A stretch of DNA of 64,000 nt from BQWY01 sp046351095 (GTDB taxonomy: Bacteria; Nitrospirota; Nitrospiria; Nitrospirales; Nitrospiraceae), in assembly GCA_046351095.1 (NCBI GenBank), contig JAXLZC010000001.1:1984001-2048000 (forward strand), given 5' to 3'. This document shows, one piece after another, positions 16,325 through 24,616 of this stretch. Position 1 is the first letter of the stretch. Each line of letters begins with the position of its first letter. The notes beneath the pieces were generated by a model. It was not told the DNA's origin. It did no database searches and saw nothing but the letters and a program-made list of their open reading frames with translations. Made by a program: the position numbers and the translations under genes.

Positions 16325-17038
16325 TTACTTATGCAGTCCGCACTCGGTCTTTCCGAATTGTTTCCACCGTCCCGACCGCGGATCGTCGCCCTCGGCGACC
16401 GGCGCCGTACAATGCGTGCACCCGATGCTGGGATAATTCCGATCGTGGAGCGGATTGTAGGGGACTTCGTAGACCCGGATGTAGGTCCACACGTCGTCCC
16501 AGGTCCACCGCGCCAGCGGATTGATTTTGACAAGATTGAATTTCCGATCCCATTCGATGAGACCGGCGTTGGCGCGTGTCGGCGCCTGATCGCGACGGAT
16601 ACCGGTGATCCAGGCGTCGCACCCCTCTAGCGCCCGCGCCAACGGCTCGCCGACCTTCCGCAACTGACAGCACTGGTCCGGATTACGCGCCCACAGGGCC
16701 TCGCCGTATTCCGCCGCTTGCTGTTCCGGCGTCAGCCGCGACCGGATCTGCAGCAGCTGCGTAGGCTTCAAGCCATATTGTTCGACGATCCGGTCCCGAG
16801 TGGCGTAGGTCTCCGGAAACAAAAAGTCCGTATCCAAATAAAACAACGGCACGTCGGGATTGATGCGATGGACCATGTCCACCAGCACCACATCCTCGGC
16901 GCCGAAACTACACGCGACAATGATTTTTGGCGCAAATCGTTCTATCGCATACTGCAGCAACGCCTGCGGCGTCTGCGTTTCGAACGACTGGCTCAACGCG
17001 GGTAATGCGTCGGCTTGGAGCGCCTGGGCGTCCGCCAC
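16325..17038 (-). CDS. cysH: Adenylyl-sulfate (APS) reductase, Fe-S type
   Basis: Reduces activated sulfate to sulfite. In the 237-residue protein, VACSFGAEDV (41-50) is the adenylate loop, and the four cluster cysteines C123-C124 and C207/C210 (CC...CxxC) are present, the mark of [4Fe-4S] APS reductases rather than PAPS reductases. The catalytic Cys is in the C-terminal ECGLH (C233). Start is GTG 17038, one base after the stop of the sulfite reductase gene, so the two are translationally linked. Use of APS without the second phosphate fits the weak APS-kinase tail on CysN. Confidence 0.95.
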   Translation of the reverse strand: MADAQALQADALPALSQSFETQTPQALLQYAIERFAPKIIVACSFGAEDVVLVDMVHRINPDVPLFYLDTDFLFPETYATRDRIVEQYGLKPTQLLQIRSRLTPEQQAAEYGEALWARNPDQCCQLRKVGEPLARALEGCDAWITGIRRDQAPTRANAGLIEWDRKFNLVKINPLARWTWDDVWTYIRVYEVPYNPLHDRNYPSIGCTHCTAPVAEGDDPRSGRWKQFGKTECGLHK

Positions 17039-17039
17039 G

Positions 17040-19583
17040 TCAGCCTTCGACTTTCTCGACGAGAATTTTATAGTGCGCGGCTTCCGGCTCCAGCGCCTCC
17101 TGCAGCAACACGAGATGCCCGTCGTTTTTGAGGCTCATCGGCACGTTGGTGATCGGCTCGCCGGCGTCCAACCACACTTCCAACCGTTCGCCCGCGTCCA
17201 TCATTTCGAGTTTCAACTTCGTCTTTACGTAGTTCATCGGACAGGCGACCCCGCGTAAGTCATACACGGGCGCAGCCGGAACGGGCGAGGCCTCCGGCGC
17301 CGCAGGAGCGGGCGCGACGATCGGTTCGTCCACCGGCAACGACTTCAATTTCAGATTTTTATCCATGGATTCGGTCGCGGTGCGGCAGGCTTCGACGAAG
17401 CCCTTCGCGAACGACATCGACTTCTGCACGAACTCCGCCGTGGCATCCTTCGTCCCCAAGTCGTTGCATTGCGCCGCGAGATTCGAATAGGTCGCGGGCA
17501 CCACACCGCGTCCCGCCAGACGCTGCTCGAATTCTTGGAACGTCTCTGCGTCAGTGCTGGGCTCGATACCTTCCGTGACCAACAAGGCTTTCACGCCGGC
17601 CAAGACCGCGCGGTAGGCCTTGTTCACGGCGATGGGATATTGGTGTTTTTCGACGGCCAGCTTGGCTTGGTACAGCTCCTGATCGGCCTCCAAAATCTGG
17701 TTGTCGATCAATTCGAGCGCGCCGCCGGCGCACTCGCCTGGTCCCAAGTCCTCCAACACAAATTCTTTTTCGCCTTCCCAGTCATAGTAGTAGGTCGGAT
17801 CCTCCGCGAAGCTCGGGAAAATCGTGTAGGCGATCAACTCATCCTTCAGCACGGATTTGCCGACACGCTGAATGAACGCGGGCAACGTTTCCTGCTCGCG
17901 CCGATCGCGCCGGAACACGTCGACCAAGTGGCGCATCGCAGCGGGCACATTCTTCGCCGGCACCTTCACAACCAACTGTCCGATGGTCGCCTTGCCGTTC
18001 ACGCCGCCACCGATATGCACCTCATAGTGCGGCGCCGTATGGTCGCCGATTCGTTTGCCCACACCATGGAGACCGATGGTGGCAATGTGATGCTGCGCGC
18101 ATGAATTGTGGCAGCCGCTCACCTTGATGCTCGCGCCGCGTAAGTCGTCCGGCACCTGGCCCGGCGGGAATACATCGGCCAACGCACGCGCCACACCTTT
18201 CGACGACGTAATCCCGAGGCCGCAGGTATCGGTGCCCGGGCAGGCCACGATGTCCTCGATCAATTCGGCGCCCGGCTCGCCCAGCCCCGCGGCCTTGAGG
18301 CGGCCGTAGAGTTCCGGCAAGCGCGTCTCCGGAATCCACCGGATGATGAAATTCTGGCTAATGGTCGTCCGGAGATTGCCGTTGGAAAATTGTTCGGCAA
18401 GGTCGGCCATCACGTAGAGCTGGCTAACCGTGAGGTCGCCCATGGGCAACTTCACAAAGACCGACGCATAGCCCGGCTGCTTTTGTTTCAGCACATTAGT
18501 ACGCGCCCAAGCTTCGTAGTCCGCCGCGTTCACGCCGCTCGGCAAGGCCGACGACCCGTTCGCACCATGCGCACCGTTGCCGTTGCCATTTCCATTAGCC
18601 GCGGCGCCCGCGCGGGTCGGCATGATCAAGGGCGTGGGCGGATCGTTGAACGCCAACAGCGTCAACCCGCCATGCCCGTTCGCCGCTTGGCCCGGCGCAG
18701 CAAACTGCTGCGCCGGTGGATCGCCGTAGCCAAGCGCTCGATAGGCCGCTTCCCAGCGCACAGCAAATTCGGGGAAGCCGAGTTTGTCGATGACGAACTT
18801 CATGCGCGCTTTGTTGCGGTTTTTCCGGTTGCCGAGCGTATCGAACACTTTGATGACGGCTTCGATCGACGGGATCAGCAACGGCATCGGGACAAATTCC
18901 CGCAGCACCTGCGCCAGACGCGGCGTCGAGCCGAGTCCGCCGCCGACGACCATCTTGAATCCCAGTGTGCCGCTCGGATGGCGCGCCGCCAACAGGCCGA
19001 TGTCGTGAATCGGCGTCAACGCACAATCGTGGGCGCAGCCGGAGAACGCAATCTTGAACTTGCGCGGCATACTTTGATTGAGCGGATTCCGCAGCAGATG
19101 GTACGCGATGGTTTTGGCGTAGGGCGTGATGTCGAACACTTCGCCTTGGCACACACCGGCAAGGTGGCAGGCCGTGACGTTCCGCACGGTGTTTGCGCAG
19201 GCTTCGCGCGTCGTCAGGCCGACTTCCGCGAGGCCGCGCATCATCGTGCCGACGTCTTTCAACTGGACATAGTGCAGTTGAATGTCCTGCCGCGTCGTAA
19301 CGTGGGCGACACCCGTCGCATATTGATCCGCCAGCTCGGCGACGCGACGCAGCTGATTCCCCGTCACTCCGCCGAACGGCACCTTGATGCGAAACATCTG
19401 CACGCCCGGCTGCCGTTGCCCATAAATGCCGTGCTGCAACCGGAAGGGCTTGAAAAGATCGTTGGAGAGGTCGCCGTCCGCCACGCGGCGCGCTTCAGAC
19501 TCGAAGGCTTCAATCTCTTCCAGGATGGCCTGGGGAATCGGCTCAGTCGTAATCGGCGCGGGTTGGGTCTGTATCGGCGTCAT
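17040..19583 (-). CDS. Siroheme sulfite/nitrite reductase fused to HEPN-like and TusA domains
   Basis: 847 residues. Residues 1-600 form a two-half siroheme [4Fe-4S] reductase: the C-terminal half has cluster/siroheme ligands C447/C453 (ACPGTDTCGLG) and C490/C494 (GCHNSCAQH); the N-terminal half keeps a parallel set C139/C145 and C183/C187. A Gly/Asn-rich linker (about 325-345) joins the halves. Residues 620-735 look like a helical HEPN-type domain (LAVEKHQYPIAVNKAYRAVL), and 772-846 a TusA domain (YDLRGVACPMNYVKTKLKLE, Cys about 780), a sulfur-carrier fold. Context with cysH, cysD and cysN argues for assimilatory sulfite reduction. The attached TusA could accept the product sulfide as a persulfide; that is inference. 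ATG 19583; an Rrf2 regulator gene lies 81 nt upstream. Confidence 0.88.
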   Translation of the reverse strand: MTPIQTQPAPITTEPIPQAILEEIEAFESEARRVADGDLSNDLFKPFRLQHGIYGQRQPGVQMFRIKVPFGGVTGNQLRRVAELADQYATGVAHVTTRQDIQLHYVQLKDVGTMMRGLAEVGLTTREACANTVRNVTACHLAGVCQGEVFDITPYAKTIAYHLLRNPLNQSMPRKFKIAFSGCAHDCALTPIHDIGLLAARHPSGTLGFKMVVGGGLGSTPRLAQVLREFVPMPLLIPSIEAVIKVFDTLGNRKNRNKARMKFVIDKLGFPEFAVRWEAAYRALGYGDPPAQQFAAPGQAANGHGGLTLLAFNDPPTPLIMPTRAGAAANGNGNGNGAHGANGSSALPSGVNAADYEAWARTNVLKQKQPGYASVFVKLPMGDLTVSQLYVMADLAEQFSNGNLRTTISQNFIIRWIPETRLPELYGRLKAAGLGEPGAELIEDIVACPGTDTCGLGITSSKGVARALADVFPPGQVPDDLRGASIKVSGCHNSCAQHHIATIGLHGVGKRIGDHTAPHYEVHIGGGVNGKATIGQLVVKVPAKNVPAAMRHLVDVFRRDRREQETLPAFIQRVGKSVLKDELIAYTIFPSFAEDPTYYYDWEGEKEFVLEDLGPGECAGGALELIDNQILEADQELYQAKLAVEKHQYPIAVNKAYRAVLAGVKALLVTEGIEPSTDAETFQEFEQRLAGRGVVPATYSNLAAQCNDLGTKDATAEFVQKSMSFAKGFVEACRTATESMDKNLKLKSLPVDEPIVAPAPAAPEASPVPAAPVYDLRGVACPMNYVKTKLKLEMMDAGERLEVWLDAGEPITNVPMSLKNDGHLVLLQEALEPEAAHYKILVEKVEG

Positions 19584-19664
19584 GGCCTGTGTCCTTGGTG
19601 GCTGAATGGATTCGGTGATGAAGGCGGGATATCCGCGCTTTGCACCGACCGGGTTGTTCGCACG

Positions 19665-20129
19665 TCAAATATGGTACATGGGGCTGGCCTGTTGGCTCAG
19701 CACCCGATAGGTATTCACTAGTTCCTGCAACGTCATCCGATGCAGCAATTCCTGCTCGGCACGGACGATCGGTTCCCAGATGCCCGCGAGCAATTGCTGC
19801 TGCACCGGTTCGCGACGGGCCGCCGCCGGCGCACGCGAGGAAGAGGACGGTGGTAACACAACCGGACCGTCCAATGCCTCAACTATTTGCGCAAGCGAGA
19901 GCGCGGACGGCTCTTTCGTTAGGACGTATCCGCCGTGCGCGCCGCGCTGACTGTCCACCAAACCGGCGCGCCGCATCGCATTCAAAATATGCTCGAGGAA
20001 CCGTGCTGGAATCGCCTGTCGTTTAGCGATGGTTTTCGACTGCACAGGGGACGACGGGGGCTGGAGCGCCAAATCCAGCGCGACCAAAATCCCGTAATTC
20101 ACCCGTTTATTCAGCAGCTTCACCGCCAC
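19665..20129 (-). CDS. Rrf2-family transcriptional regulator without Fe-S cysteines (CymR-like)
   Basis: A winged-helix regulator of about 154 residues. The HTH part reads LLNKRVNYGILVALDLALQ, IPARFLEHILNAMRRAGLV, DSQRGAHGGYVLTKEP, the standard Rrf2 pattern. There is no cysteine in the protein, so it cannot hold an Fe-S cluster like IscR or NsrR; it resembles the cysteine-metabolism regulator CymR. Start GTG 20129 is preferred over GTG 20144, since GGAG lies 9 nt before it. Placed just upstream of the sulfite reductase operon in the same direction, and preceded by a palindrome over its own promoter, it is the likely sulfur regulator of this cluster. Confidence 0.88.
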   Translation of the reverse strand: MAVKLLNKRVNYGILVALDLALQPPSSPVQSKTIAKRQAIPARFLEHILNAMRRAGLVDSQRGAHGGYVLTKEPSALSLAQIVEALDGPVVLPPSSSSRAPAAARREPVQQQLLAGIWEPIVRAEQELLHRMTLQELVNTYRVLSQQASPMYHI

Positions 20130-20144
20130 AGAAAGAATCTCCAC

Positions 20145-20160
20145 AATTCCTATAGGAATT
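20145..20160 (-). promoter_or_regulatory. Perfect palindrome, candidate autoregulatory operator
   Basis: AATTCCTATAGGAATT is a perfect 16-nt palindrome. It starts just downstream of the -10 element of the Rrf2 gene promoter and 16 nt before the chosen start codon, so a bound dimer would sit on the transcription start. Rrf2 regulators bind such dyads as dimers. Confidence 0.7.
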
Positions 20161-20162
20161 GC

Positions 20163-20192
20163 AGTATTTCATGGGGCTGGCGAGAAAGTCAA
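20163..20192 (-). promoter_or_regulatory. Sigma70-type promoter of the Rrf2 regulator gene
   Basis: On the minus strand TTGACT (20192-20187) and AATACT (20168-20163) are separated by 18 nt. The predicted start of transcription falls inside the 16-nt palindrome that follows. Confidence 0.6.
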
Positions 20193-20552
20193 TCGGCGCG
20201 TTGCCTCTATCCTTATATAAGCTGGCACTTCCCAGATCACGGCGATCCCGCGGCCCAGTCGAGTGCGTCGCCGAGTTCCCCTTGCCGGATAGATACGGCA
20301 TCGAGATTTGGGAACAGCACGATCCTGACGCTCACCCTCTTCCCTGCTCACACGGGCTCGATAGCACAGCGTTTCGCATCACGCCTCCCCCACAACTGTC
20401 AGCCGACTTTATTTCGCTCGCGTAGAATTCACTAGCGCGTTAATCGGAGCATTTTTTCGGCGCGCCGCTCCAGTCAAGAAGAATACGAAATTGACATGCC
20501 TTCGCCCCTAGGACATAATTCGGCCCTCTTCTTCCCCGAAGGTTTCTTCAGC
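20193..20552. other. Intergenic region between the Rrf2 and Fis-like genes
   Basis: About 360 nt with no supported gene. It must hold the promoter of the Fis-like gene (plus strand). A run of six T residues occurs around 20453-20458, without a clear stem before it. An in-frame ATG at 20496 would extend the Fis-like protein by 19 residues without homology. Confidence 0.5.
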
Positions 20553-21149
20553 ATGCATCGTTCGTGGCCCATCACCATCGTGCTCGTCAGCTCCGACGCG
20601 GATCTTCAGGCCCAGGTCAAGCAGACCTTCAAGGCAGCCACGCTGACAGTCGTGAAGGATCAAGCGCAAGTCTCTAGATCGCTCGACAAACAATCGGCGG
20701 ACGTGGTGCTGATCGAATCCAAACAACGCGACGGTCGTGACGGGCTGGACATGACGCTGGACGACCTCGGCGCCGACCATGAGGCCCTGGTCATTACCGG
20801 ATCGCGCCGCGCGTTACGGCACGGTCTCACGCTTGTGCAGAATTTGGCCGACCCTAAACCTGCCGCCAAGCCGACGCCGTCGTCGGTCTTGTCGCTCGAA
20901 GATCTCATTCAGTCGAAAGTCACGGATTTCGTGAAGGGCATGCGTAACGGATCGGCTCGGAACCTCTATCCCATTCTCCTCTCGGCGGTCGAACGGCCGC
21001 TGTTGTCCTCGACGCTCAAGGAAACGCAAGGCAACCAGATTCAAGCCGCGCGCCTCCTGGGCATGAACCGCAATACGCTACGCAAAAAACTCACCGCACT
21101 CCATATTCCCCGTACCCGCACCAAATCCGAGCAGAAGGCGGTGCAGTAG
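20553..21149 (+). CDS. Fis-family HTH protein with a degenerate receiver-like N-terminus
   Basis: About 198 residues from ATG 20553. The C-terminal 60 residues are a Fis-type HTH_8 domain (LLSAVERPLLSSTLKETQGN, QIQAARLLGMNRNTLRKKL), close to the E. coli Fis C-terminus. The N-terminal 100 residues begin like a response-regulator receiver (WPITIVLVSSDADLQAQVKQ, ADVVLIESKQRDGRDGL), but the phosphoacceptor Asp position reads VLIESK, so phosphorylation is unlikely. ATG 20496 is an alternative start with a poor ribosome-binding site. It may act as a nucleoid protein or an enhancer-binding cofactor; HU is encoded next. Confidence 0.8.
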   Translation: MHRSWPITIVLVSSDADLQAQVKQTFKAATLTVVKDQAQVSRSLDKQSADVVLIESKQRDGRDGLDMTLDDLGADHEALVITGSRRALRHGLTLVQNLADPKPAAKPTPSSVLSLEDLIQSKVTDFVKGMRNGSARNLYPILLSAVERPLLSSTLKETQGNQIQAARLLGMNRNTLRKKLTALHIPRTRTKSEQKAVQ

Positions 21150-21263
21150 TCAGTAGATCGGGTTCGCACGGGCAGTTGATCGGATTCACAGCATCTCACC
21201 GTTCACCGGGCGCAGCGCCTGCGGAGAGGCGTCGTGCGCCACGTCGAGAGGAGGACGCGCGCC

Positions 21264-21536
21264 ATGACCAAAGAAGAATTGATCGCGAAAATGTCGGAGA
21301 GCGCCGGCATCACGAAGGTCGCCGCGGGGACCGCATTGGAAGCTTTCACCGCCTCGATCACCTCGTCCCTCAAAAAGGGACAGCGGGTCAGCCTCGTCAA
21401 CTTCGGCACGTTCACGGTAGGCAAACGCCGCGCCCGGACCGGTCGCAATCCGCGGACCGGCGAGCCGCTGAAAATTCCGGCCGCGCGTGTGCCGAAATTT
21501 TCCGCCGGCAAGGAACTCAAAGCCGCCATTAAGTAG
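21264..21536 (+). CDS. hup: HU-family DNA-binding protein
   Basis: A 90-residue nucleoid protein: MTKEELIAKMSESAGITK starts the helical dimer domain, and the DNA-bending arm carries NFGTFTVGKRRARTGRNP and GEPLKIPAARVPKFSAGKEL. ATG 21264 follows a strong GAGGAGGA ribosome-binding site, so the longer frame from 21234 is rejected. Small basic dimers of this family bend and compact DNA. It stands directly after the Fis-like gene in the same direction. Confidence 0.95.
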   Translation: MTKEELIAKMSESAGITKVAAGTALEAFTASITSSLKKGQRVSLVNFGTFTVGKRRARTGRNPRTGEPLKIPAARVPKFSAGKELKAAIK

Positions 21537-21653
21537 TCTGTCGTATCGCACGTGGACAGACAGAGGACGACGCGGTCGAGCGCCGCGCCCGGTCGGCCCC
21601 GGACAATTCTTGACACTCCTCAAGGGGTTGTAATAGCATCGACCGTTGCGGTT

Positions 21654-21728
21654 AGGCGCGTAGCTCAGGGGGAGAGCGCTACCTTGACACGGTAGAGGTC
21701 GACGGTTCAAGACCGTCCGCGCCTACCA
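21654..21728 (+). tRNA. tRNA-Val (GAC)
   Basis: The 75-nt cloverleaf is complete: acceptor AGGCGCG/CGCGCCT, D-stem GCTC/GAGC, anticodon stem CTACC/GGTAG with loop TTGACAC (anticodon GAC), T-stem GACGG/CCGTC with loop TTCAAGA. The 3' CCA is encoded. TTGACA at 21610-21615 is a plausible -35 element, but the -10 spacing is not ideal. Confidence 0.97.
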
Positions 21729-21738
21729 TACACGTGAC

Positions 21739-21780
21739 GGCATCGAACCGGGTCGGATGCGTTCGATGCCATTCTTTTTT
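21739..21780 (+). terminator. Rho-independent terminator after tRNA-Val
   Basis: A 10-bp perfect stem (21739-21748 GGCATCGAAC with 21761-21770) is followed by ATTCTTTTTT. It ends 26 nt before the thrS start codon, so thrS needs read-through or a promoter within the hairpin region. Confidence 0.85.
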
Positions 21781-21806
21781 CCTTTGTCGCCCATGCTTCG
21801 ACGGCA

Positions 21807-23732
21807 GTGCAGATAACGATCACCCTTCCAGACGGCTCCCGCCGCCAGGTTCCGCATGGCAGCACGGTGCAAGAAAGTCTGACGGCGCCCGGCGCGCGGT
21901 TGGATCGCACCGTGTTGGCGGCCAAGGTCAACGGGACACCGACGGATCTGGCGCGCCGCCTCACCGAGGACGCCGTGGTGGAGCCGCTCACGTTCGCCTC
22001 GCCCGAAGGACGCGAGGTGTATCGCCACACCAGCACCCACGTCATGGCGCAGGCGGTGAAGGAATTGTTCCCGTCGGCCCAGGTCACCATCGGCCCGGCG
22101 TTGGAAGACAGCTTCTACTACGACTTCGCCTTCGAACGCCCCTTTACGCCCGAGGACCTGACCAAGATCGAGGCGAAGGCGCTCGAGATCGCCAAACGCA
22201 ATTTGCCGATCAGTCGCCGTGAATTCTCAAAGGCGGAAGCCATCCAATTTTTCCAGTCGCGCGGCGAGCAGTATAAGGTCGAGCTGATCAACAGCTTTCC
22301 CGAGGGCGAACCGATCTCGGCCTACTCGCAAGGCGACTTTGTGGACCTCTGCCGAGGCCCGCACTTGCCGGCGACCGGGCACATCAACGCCTTCAAATTG
22401 CTGTCGACCGGCGGCGCCTACTGGCGCGGTGACGAACGCAACCCGATGCTCCAGCGGATCTACGGGACGTCGTTCACGTCGAAGGACGAGTTGGACGCGT
22501 ATCTCCATAAGTTGGAGGAGATCAAGCGCCGCGACCATCGCAAGCTGGGCAAGGAACTCGACCTCGTCACGATCCAAGACGAGATCGGCCCCGGCTTGGT
22601 CCTGTGGCATCCCAAGGGCGCGGCAATCCGCTTGATCATCGAAAATTTTTGGCGCGAGCAGCACCTGAAAGACGGCTACGAGTTGGTGTATTCGCCGCAC
22701 GTCGCGCGGCTCGACATGTGGAAGACGAGCGGCCACGTCGACTTTTATCGCGAGAACATGTTCGCCACGATGAAGGTGGAGAACAGCGAATACCAGCTCA
22801 AGCCGATGAACTGCCCGTACCACATCATGATCTACAAGTCGCACCTGCGCAGCTACCGCGACCTGTCGCTCCGGTACGGCGAATTGGGCACGGTCTATCG
22901 GTACGAGCGGACGGGTGTGCTGCACGGCCTCTTGCGCGTGCGCGGTTTCACCCAGGACGACGCCCATATTTTCTGCCGCCCGGATCAGATGGAGGGCGAA
23001 GTCAGCCGCGTGCTCGATTTCACCTTCTTTATGTTGCGCACGTTCGGCTTCACCGAGTTTGAGGTGTTCCTGTCGACCAGGCCGAAGGAATCGGTCGGCA
23101 CCGACGAACATTGGGACCTGGCTACCAGGTCGCTCGAAGGCGCGCTGAAGAGCCGCGGGATCGCCTTCAACGTGGACGAGGGCGGCGGCGCGTTTTACGG
23201 CCCCAAGATCGACATCAAGATCAAGGACGCCCTGGGCCGCTCCTGGCAATGTTCGACCGTGCAGGTGGACTTCAACAATCCGGAACGGTTCGACCTGACC
23301 TACATTTCGGAAGACGGCAAACCGCACCGCCCCATCATGATTCACCGGGCGCTGTTGGGTTCCATCGAACGGTTCATCGGCATCTTGATCGAACACTACG
23401 CGGGCGCGTTTCCCATGTGGCTGGCGCCGGTGCAAGCGAAGATCCTCCCGATCTCCGAGAAACACCATGCCTACGCGCAGACCGTTCACCAGCAGTTGCG
23501 CGACGCAGGGTATCGTGCCGAGATCGACCTCCGGAACGAAAAGATCGGCTTGAAGATCCGGGAGGCCGAAATGGGCAAGATTCCGTATATGTTGGTGGTC
23601 GGCGAACGCGAAGCGCAGAATGGGACGGTCTCCGTCCGCGGGCGCAACAAAGCCGATCTCGGGGCCCTGTCGGTCGGCGCGGTTCTTGACACATTCAAGG
23701 CGGACATGCCACAAGCGAGCCGCGAGTCCTAA
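21807..23732 (+). CDS. thrS: Threonyl-tRNA synthetase
   Basis: Class II synthetase of 641 residues with the complete bacterial architecture: N-terminal TGS domain (ITITLPDGSRRQVPHGSTV), editing domain with HTSTHVMAQAVKELFP (HxxxH), catalytic core with motif 2 TVYRYERTGVLHGLLRVRGF and motif 3 near HRALLGSIERFIGILIEH, and the anticodon-binding domain (PVQAKILPISEKHHAYAQ). The zinc Cys is in KPMNCPYHIMIYKS. The start is GTG 21807; the nearest ATG (21793) is out of frame. It leads thrS-infC-rpmI-rplT, the usual bacterial order. Confidence 0.97.
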   Translation: MQITITLPDGSRRQVPHGSTVQESLTAPGARLDRTVLAAKVNGTPTDLARRLTEDAVVEPLTFASPEGREVYRHTSTHVMAQAVKELFPSAQVTIGPALEDSFYYDFAFERPFTPEDLTKIEAKALEIAKRNLPISRREFSKAEAIQFFQSRGEQYKVELINSFPEGEPISAYSQGDFVDLCRGPHLPATGHINAFKLLSTGGAYWRGDERNPMLQRIYGTSFTSKDELDAYLHKLEEIKRRDHRKLGKELDLVTIQDEIGPGLVLWHPKGAAIRLIIENFWREQHLKDGYELVYSPHVARLDMWKTSGHVDFYRENMFATMKVENSEYQLKPMNCPYHIMIYKSHLRSYRDLSLRYGELGTVYRYERTGVLHGLLRVRGFTQDDAHIFCRPDQMEGEVSRVLDFTFFMLRTFGFTEFEVFLSTRPKESVGTDEHWDLATRSLEGALKSRGIAFNVDEGGGAFYGPKIDIKIKDALGRSWQCSTVQVDFNNPERFDLTYISEDGKPHRPIMIHRALLGSIERFIGILIEHYAGAFPMWLAPVQAKILPISEKHHAYAQTVHQQLRDAGYRAEIDLRNEKIGLKIREAEMGKIPYMLVVGEREAQNGTVSVRGRNKADLGALSVGAVLDTFKADMPQASRES

Positions 23733-23756
23733 CTTTTAACACCGTCGAGGTGACCT

Positions 23757-24266
23757 ATCGTCCCTAAATTACGGGTGAATCGTGAGATCCGAGTTCGTGA
23801 AGTCCGTGTGATCGGTCCGGAAGGCGAGCAGCTGGGCATCTTGCCCACACCCGAAGCCTTCCGCAAAGCCCAGGAAAACGGGTACGACTTGGTGGAGGTG
23901 GCGCCGACCTCGATGCCGCCGGTCTGCCGCATCATGGACTTCGGGAAATATAAGTACGAACTCAGCAAGAAGGATCACCAAAACCGACGGCACCAGAAAT
24001 CGACGCAGGTCAAGGAGATCAAGCTCCGCCCTCGCACGGACAAACACGATTTAGAGATCAAGGTCCGGCAGGTGCGCGGCTTTTTGAGCGAGGGCAACAA
24101 GACGAAGATCAGCGTGAACTATCGCGGCCGTGAGATGGCGAACCTGGAATTGGGCCGCACGGTCATGCAGTCGGTCATCGAGCAGTTGGCGGATGCCGCC
24201 ACCATCGAATATGCGCCCCGCATGGAAGGGCGCAGTTTGATCATGGTGGTCGCGCCGAAGAATTAA
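23757..24266 (+). CDS. infC: Translation initiation factor IF-3, probable ATC start codon
   Basis: IF-3 binds the 30S subunit and proofreads initiator tRNA selection. The protein has the N-domain (RVNREIRVREVRVIGPEGEQ), linker and C-domain (KEIKLRPRTDKHDLEIKVRQ). A GTG at 23775 is the first conventional start, but GAGGTG (23747-23752) lies 23 nt upstream of it, too far. It sits 4 nt before an in-frame ATC at 23757, giving IVPKLRVNREIR, a more typical IF-3 N-terminus. infC is known for AUU/AUC starts that let IF-3 limit its own translation, so ATC 23757 is chosen. 169 residues on this model. Confidence 0.88.
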   Translation: MVPKLRVNREIRVREVRVIGPEGEQLGILPTPEAFRKAQENGYDLVEVAPTSMPPVCRIMDFGKYKYELSKKDHQNRRHQKSTQVKEIKLRPRTDKHDLEIKVRQVRGFLSEGNKTKISVNYRGREMANLELGRTVMQSVIEQLADAATIEYAPRMEGRSLIMVVAPKN

Positions 24267-24316
24267 CGACGGACGGGTTCGGGGTATTACCTTTCATACG
24301 AGAGTGAGGCCACACC

Positions 24317-24517
24317 ATGGCAGGGCAGAAATCGAAGTCCCATTCCGGCGCATCCAAGCGCTTCAAGAAAACCGGCACCGGCAAGGTGATGTATAAACCG
24401 GCGGGTCGCCGCCACATCCTGACGACCAAAAACAGCAGCCGCAAGCGTCGCCTGTCCGGCCTCAGCGAAGTCGCGCCCGGCGAGCGGCAGATGTTGCAGC
24501 GCTTGCTGCCGAAATAA
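24317..24517 (+). CDS. rpmI: 50S ribosomal protein L35
   Basis: A 66-residue, very basic protein with the L35 pattern: KSKSHSGASKRFKKTGTGK at the start and RRHILTTKNSSRKRRL in the middle. It follows infC by 50 nt and precedes rplT by 99 nt. In other bacteria L20 represses rpmI-rplT translation; the 99-nt gap before rplT could hold part of such a site, but no structure was established here. Confidence 0.97.
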   Translation: MAGQKSKSHSGASKRFKKTGTGKVMYKPAGRRHILTTKNSSRKRRLSGLSEVAPGERQMLQRLLPK

Positions 24518-24616
24518 CCGGCCTTCCCGCCGAACAGCCGATTCGTCCGACGACGAAATCGACCGTTCAACGGGAACGTCTGAGAGAGATTCGACAACCG
24601 AGAGGAGTACAGACCC

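Noticed and set aside
18390..19721. 443-residue plus-strand frame over the sulfite reductase
   Set aside because: Antisense shadow; no recognisable motif and wrong composition.
21793..21806. ATG as thrS start
   Set aside because: It is out of frame with the TGS domain; GTG 21807 is in frame.
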